A stretch of 59,117 nt of DNA from CAYQQK01 sp964420065 (GTDB lineage Bacteria > Bacillota > Dethiobacteria > DTU022), in contig CAYQQK010000012.1 in the NCBI GenBank assembly GCA_964420065.1, positions 1-59,117 on the forward strand, read 5' to 3'. This document shows, piece by piece, positions 57,390 to 59,117 of the stretch. Below the pieces are notes generated by a model. It saw nothing but the letters and a program-made list of their open reading frames with translations. It had not been told where the DNA came from and did not search any database. Position numbers and translations under genes: made by a program. Each line of letters begins with the position of its first letter. The stretch's first letter is position 1.

Positions 57390-58582
57390 AAACCGGTTGG
57401 ACCGGCGGGCGTTACCTGCTTGCGCAGTCGCCGCGGCCCTCCCGCCGGCGAAAGTACCTGTTTGTATTTCTATTCCTGCTGCTGATTCTTGCCGCCGCGT
57501 ACGTGGTCAACCTTGCCTCCATGTTCGGTTCTTTACACAATGATGCCGAATGGGCTCAGGCCCTGCGTAAACAGGGTTCGGACCAGGAAATTATTTTTCT
57601 TTTACTGGGGATAGACTACTGGGGCGCCGGCCCCTACGTGGAGCGGCTGGTGCTGGTCCATTTTGATACGGTGGAAGAACGCTTGAGCGCAGTCTGCATC
57701 CCGGGCAACACCGCTGTTGCCGGTGAAGACGGGGCCATACAGGCTTTGGGCCGGACTTACCGTTTCCAGGGGGACGAACAATTGATCAGGCGGGTCCAGG
57801 AATTTTTCGGCTTGCCGGTGCACCACTATTTCTCCATAAACTACCGGGGTCTGATTGACCTTACCGATCGCCTCGGGGGAGTGGCGGCGGGTGATTTGGG
57901 CAAGGCTCCGGCCGGGTTGCTGCCGGCTCAAAAAGAAACTTTAACCGGTTTTGAAGCCTACCGCTATTTTCTTACGGCCGGTCATCAGGAAACCCCCGCG
58001 GCCCAACTGGAACGGCAGCGCCGTGTTTTATTGTCGTTATGGGGGAAACTGGAGGGGAAAAAACCGTGGCAATGGCCGCGCCTGGCCGCATTTATCGGCG
58101 ATTACGTCGAAACCGACCTCTCCTGGCGTGAGTTGAAGCAGTTGCGGCAGCAGTATGCCTTGCTTTCTTTTGACCCGGGCCGGATCATTCAACTTCCCGG
58201 AGAGTCGCAGGCGGTTGACGGCCTTCTTTACTGGGTTGCCGATCGGGCTGCGGTGGGAGAAGTGGTGCGGATGCTCAACGAGGGTTACCTTGTCGTTCCC
58301 CAGGAAGTACGAGTCGAGGTTTTGAACGGTTGCGGCATCCCCGGTGCGGCTTCGCAGGCAGCCGCTCTTTTGGAACGGAAAGGCTTTGTCGTCGTCCGCA
58401 CGGGAAACGCCGGCAGTTTTGATTACGGGCAGACCGAGGTGATCGCTCTGGAAGAGATCGCGGACAAGGCCCGGGCGGTAAGCCTCTGTCTTGCCGGTTC
58501 TTCCCTGTTGCATCGCCCCGAACCGGGGGCCGGGGCCGACGTTCGGGTCATTATCGGCCACGACCAGGCCGGATCTTTTTAA
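57386..58582 (+). CDS. LCP/LytR-type protein with degenerate active site
   Basis: LytR-CpsA-Psr proteins attach wall polymers to peptidoglycan. The 398-aa protein has one membrane segment (about 24-42), an LCP-like domain (about 70-260) and a C-terminal LytR_C domain (about 305-390: VRVEVLNGCGIPGAASQAA). The usual catalytic IPRD motif reads IPGN (105-108), and the later YxRxR region is also altered (RYFLTAGHQET), so transferase activity is doubtful. The start is ATG 57386, overlapping yqeK by 4 bases. The position between yqeK and rsfS is common in Clostridia. Confidence 0.82.
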   Translation: MKTGWTGGRYLLAQSPRPSRRRKYLFVFLFLLLILAAAYVVNLASMFGSLHNDAEWAQALRKQGSDQEIIFLLLGIDYWGAGPYVERLVLVHFDTVEERLSAVCIPGNTAVAGEDGAIQALGRTYRFQGDEQLIRRVQEFFGLPVHHYFSINYRGLIDLTDRLGGVAAGDLGKAPAGLLPAQKETLTGFEAYRYFLTAGHQETPAAQLERQRRVLLSLWGKLEGKKPWQWPRLAAFIGDYVETDLSWRELKQLRQQYALLSFDPGRIIQLPGESQAVDGLLYWVADRAAVGEVVRMLNEGYLVVPQEVRVEVLNGCGIPGAASQAAALLERKGFVVVRTGNAGSFDYGQTEVIALEEIADKARAVSLCLAGSSLLHRPEPGAGADVRVIIGHDQAGSF

Positions 58583-58620
58583 GAAACAAGGAATATCATA
58601 AGTCACGAAGGAGGTGGCGC

Positions 58621-58980
58621 TTGTTGCCGTCCCAGATCCGGGAAATGGCCTTGCATGCCGCGCGATTGATGCGGGAAAAAAAAGCACGGGACGTGGTGCT
58701 TCTGGAGATCGGCCGGATCTCCGTGATCGCCGATTATTTTCTGATCGGCACGGGAACTGCGGCGGTCCAGCTTCACGCAATCTGTGATCTCCTGCGGCGG
58801 GACCTTAAAAAAGCCGGCTTTCACCTGCTGCGCCTGGAAGGGTACCGGGAAGGTTGGTGGATTTTGATGGATTACGGCGGCCTGGTGATCCATCTTTTCC
58901 AACCCGAAGCGCGCGATTTTTACCATCTCGAACGCCTCTGGAGCGAGGCGCCCCTGCTCGATATCGGTAATTCAGGATAG
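58621..58980 (+). CDS. rsfS: Ribosome silencing factor RsfS
   Basis: RsfS binds L14 and blocks subunit joining during starvation. The 119-aa protein has the family core DVVLLEIGRISVIADYFLIGTG and the later WWILMDYGGLVIHLF and EARDFYHLERLW. The start is TTG 58621, with AAGGAGG six bases upstream. Second TTG 58624 cannot be excluded. It ends the yqeK-LCP-rsfS unit. Confidence 0.95.
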   Translation: MLPSQIREMALHAARLMREKKARDVVLLEIGRISVIADYFLIGTGTAAVQLHAICDLLRRDLKKAGFHLLRLEGYREGWWILMDYGGLVIHLFQPEARDFYHLERLWSEAPLLDIGNSG

Positions 58981-59068
58981 ATGGAAGATTGCAGGTGGCG
59001 AGGCGGGTCTTCAGGCGACGAGATCGGGAAAACGATGACGGATTCGCCGGGCTCGAAATTGGTGTCAA

Positions 59069-59117
59069 TGTTCAATGAAAATGTCACCCTAGGGGGGTTA
59101 AATTGTTCAATGAAAAT
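59069..59117. repeat. Direct repeat, possible edge of an insertion sequence
   Basis: TGTTCAATGAAAAT occurs at 59069-59082 and again at 59104-59117, the last base of the window. The 21 bases between are GTCACCCTAGGGGGGTTAAAT-like. Repeated short motifs of this kind occur at the ends of IS21-type elements. No transposase is inside the window. Confidence 0.4.

Noticed and set aside
1..59117. CRISPR arrays, tRNA, rRNA, prophage and toxin-antitoxin genes
   Set aside because: I read the intergenic regions for regularly spaced repeats, tRNA-like arms and small gene pairs and found none that hold up.

Overview
The window reads as chromosome from a GC-rich, strictly anaerobic, endospore-forming member of the Clostridia (Firmicutes). 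The evidence is the tig-clpP-clpX-lonB-lon-engB order, the mreBCD-pbp2-rodA-spoIVFA-spoIVFB-rng-rplU-rpmA-obg-nadD-yqeK-rsfS order, strong AGGAGG-type ribosome binding sites with many GTG/TTG starts, and a ferredoxin-centred anaerobic metabolism (rubrerythrin, ferredoxins, a four-subunit 2-oxoacid:ferredoxin oxidoreductase and a complete Rnf complex). I cannot assign genus or species from this alone.

Layout. 1-3.1 kb: rubrerythrin (+), a divergent MurE-like Mur ligase (-) and a one-cluster ferredoxin (-). 3.2-6.1 kb: a znuABC-type metal uptake operon (+), preceded by a group of DnaA-box sequences and followed by a 25-codon lipoprotein-signal ORF. 6.1-11.7 kb: an accessory block on the minus strand (CDF transporter, M24 peptidase, MFS transporter, and an asparagine-synthetase-like protein with a damaged glutaminase site). 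12-20.3 kb: protein quality control (trigger factor, ClpP, ClpX, LonB, LonA) and the GTPase EngB. 20.3-20.5 kb: a small inverted-repeat element between convergent genes. 20.5-23.8 kb (-): biotin ligase, BioY and an ABC-2 transporter. 24-27.8 kb (+): a DUF554 protein and korDABC. 27.9-32.7 kb (+): valS, a frameshifted vanZ-like gene, folC. 32.8-40.8 kb (+): rnfCDGEAB, then apbE, a Gx-type membrane protein and maf. 40.7-49 kb (+): radC, mreBCD, pbp2, rodA, spoIVFA, spoIVFB. 49.2-59 kb (+): a radical SAM/DUF2344 pair, RNase G, L21, L27, Obg, NadD, an RRM protein, YqeK, a degenerate LCP-type protein and RsfS. The last 50 bases hold a 14-bp direct repeat that may be the edge of an insertion sequence.

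How the genes fit together. KorDABC reduces ferredoxin, and Rnf couples ferredoxin oxidation to NAD+ reduction and ion pumping. ApbE is the enzyme expected to attach FMN to RnfG and RnfD, and RnfG here carries two flavinylation motifs instead of one. The mre/pbp2/rodA genes build the elongasome, and SpoIVFA/SpoIVFB control sigma-K processing late in sporulation. The right end is a translation and ribosome-assembly block.

Most of the window is conserved housekeeping sequence, and I see no large unknown multi-gene system. The best candidates for something undescribed are: the AsnB-like protein with replaced glutaminase residues beside an MFS transporter and a peptidase; the signal-peptide-only lipoprotein ORF after znuB; the MurE-like ligase without the MurE signature motifs; the double-FMN RnfG; and the concerted loss of Prp and of the L27 N-terminal extension. 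No statistics or searches were run; everything is from reading.
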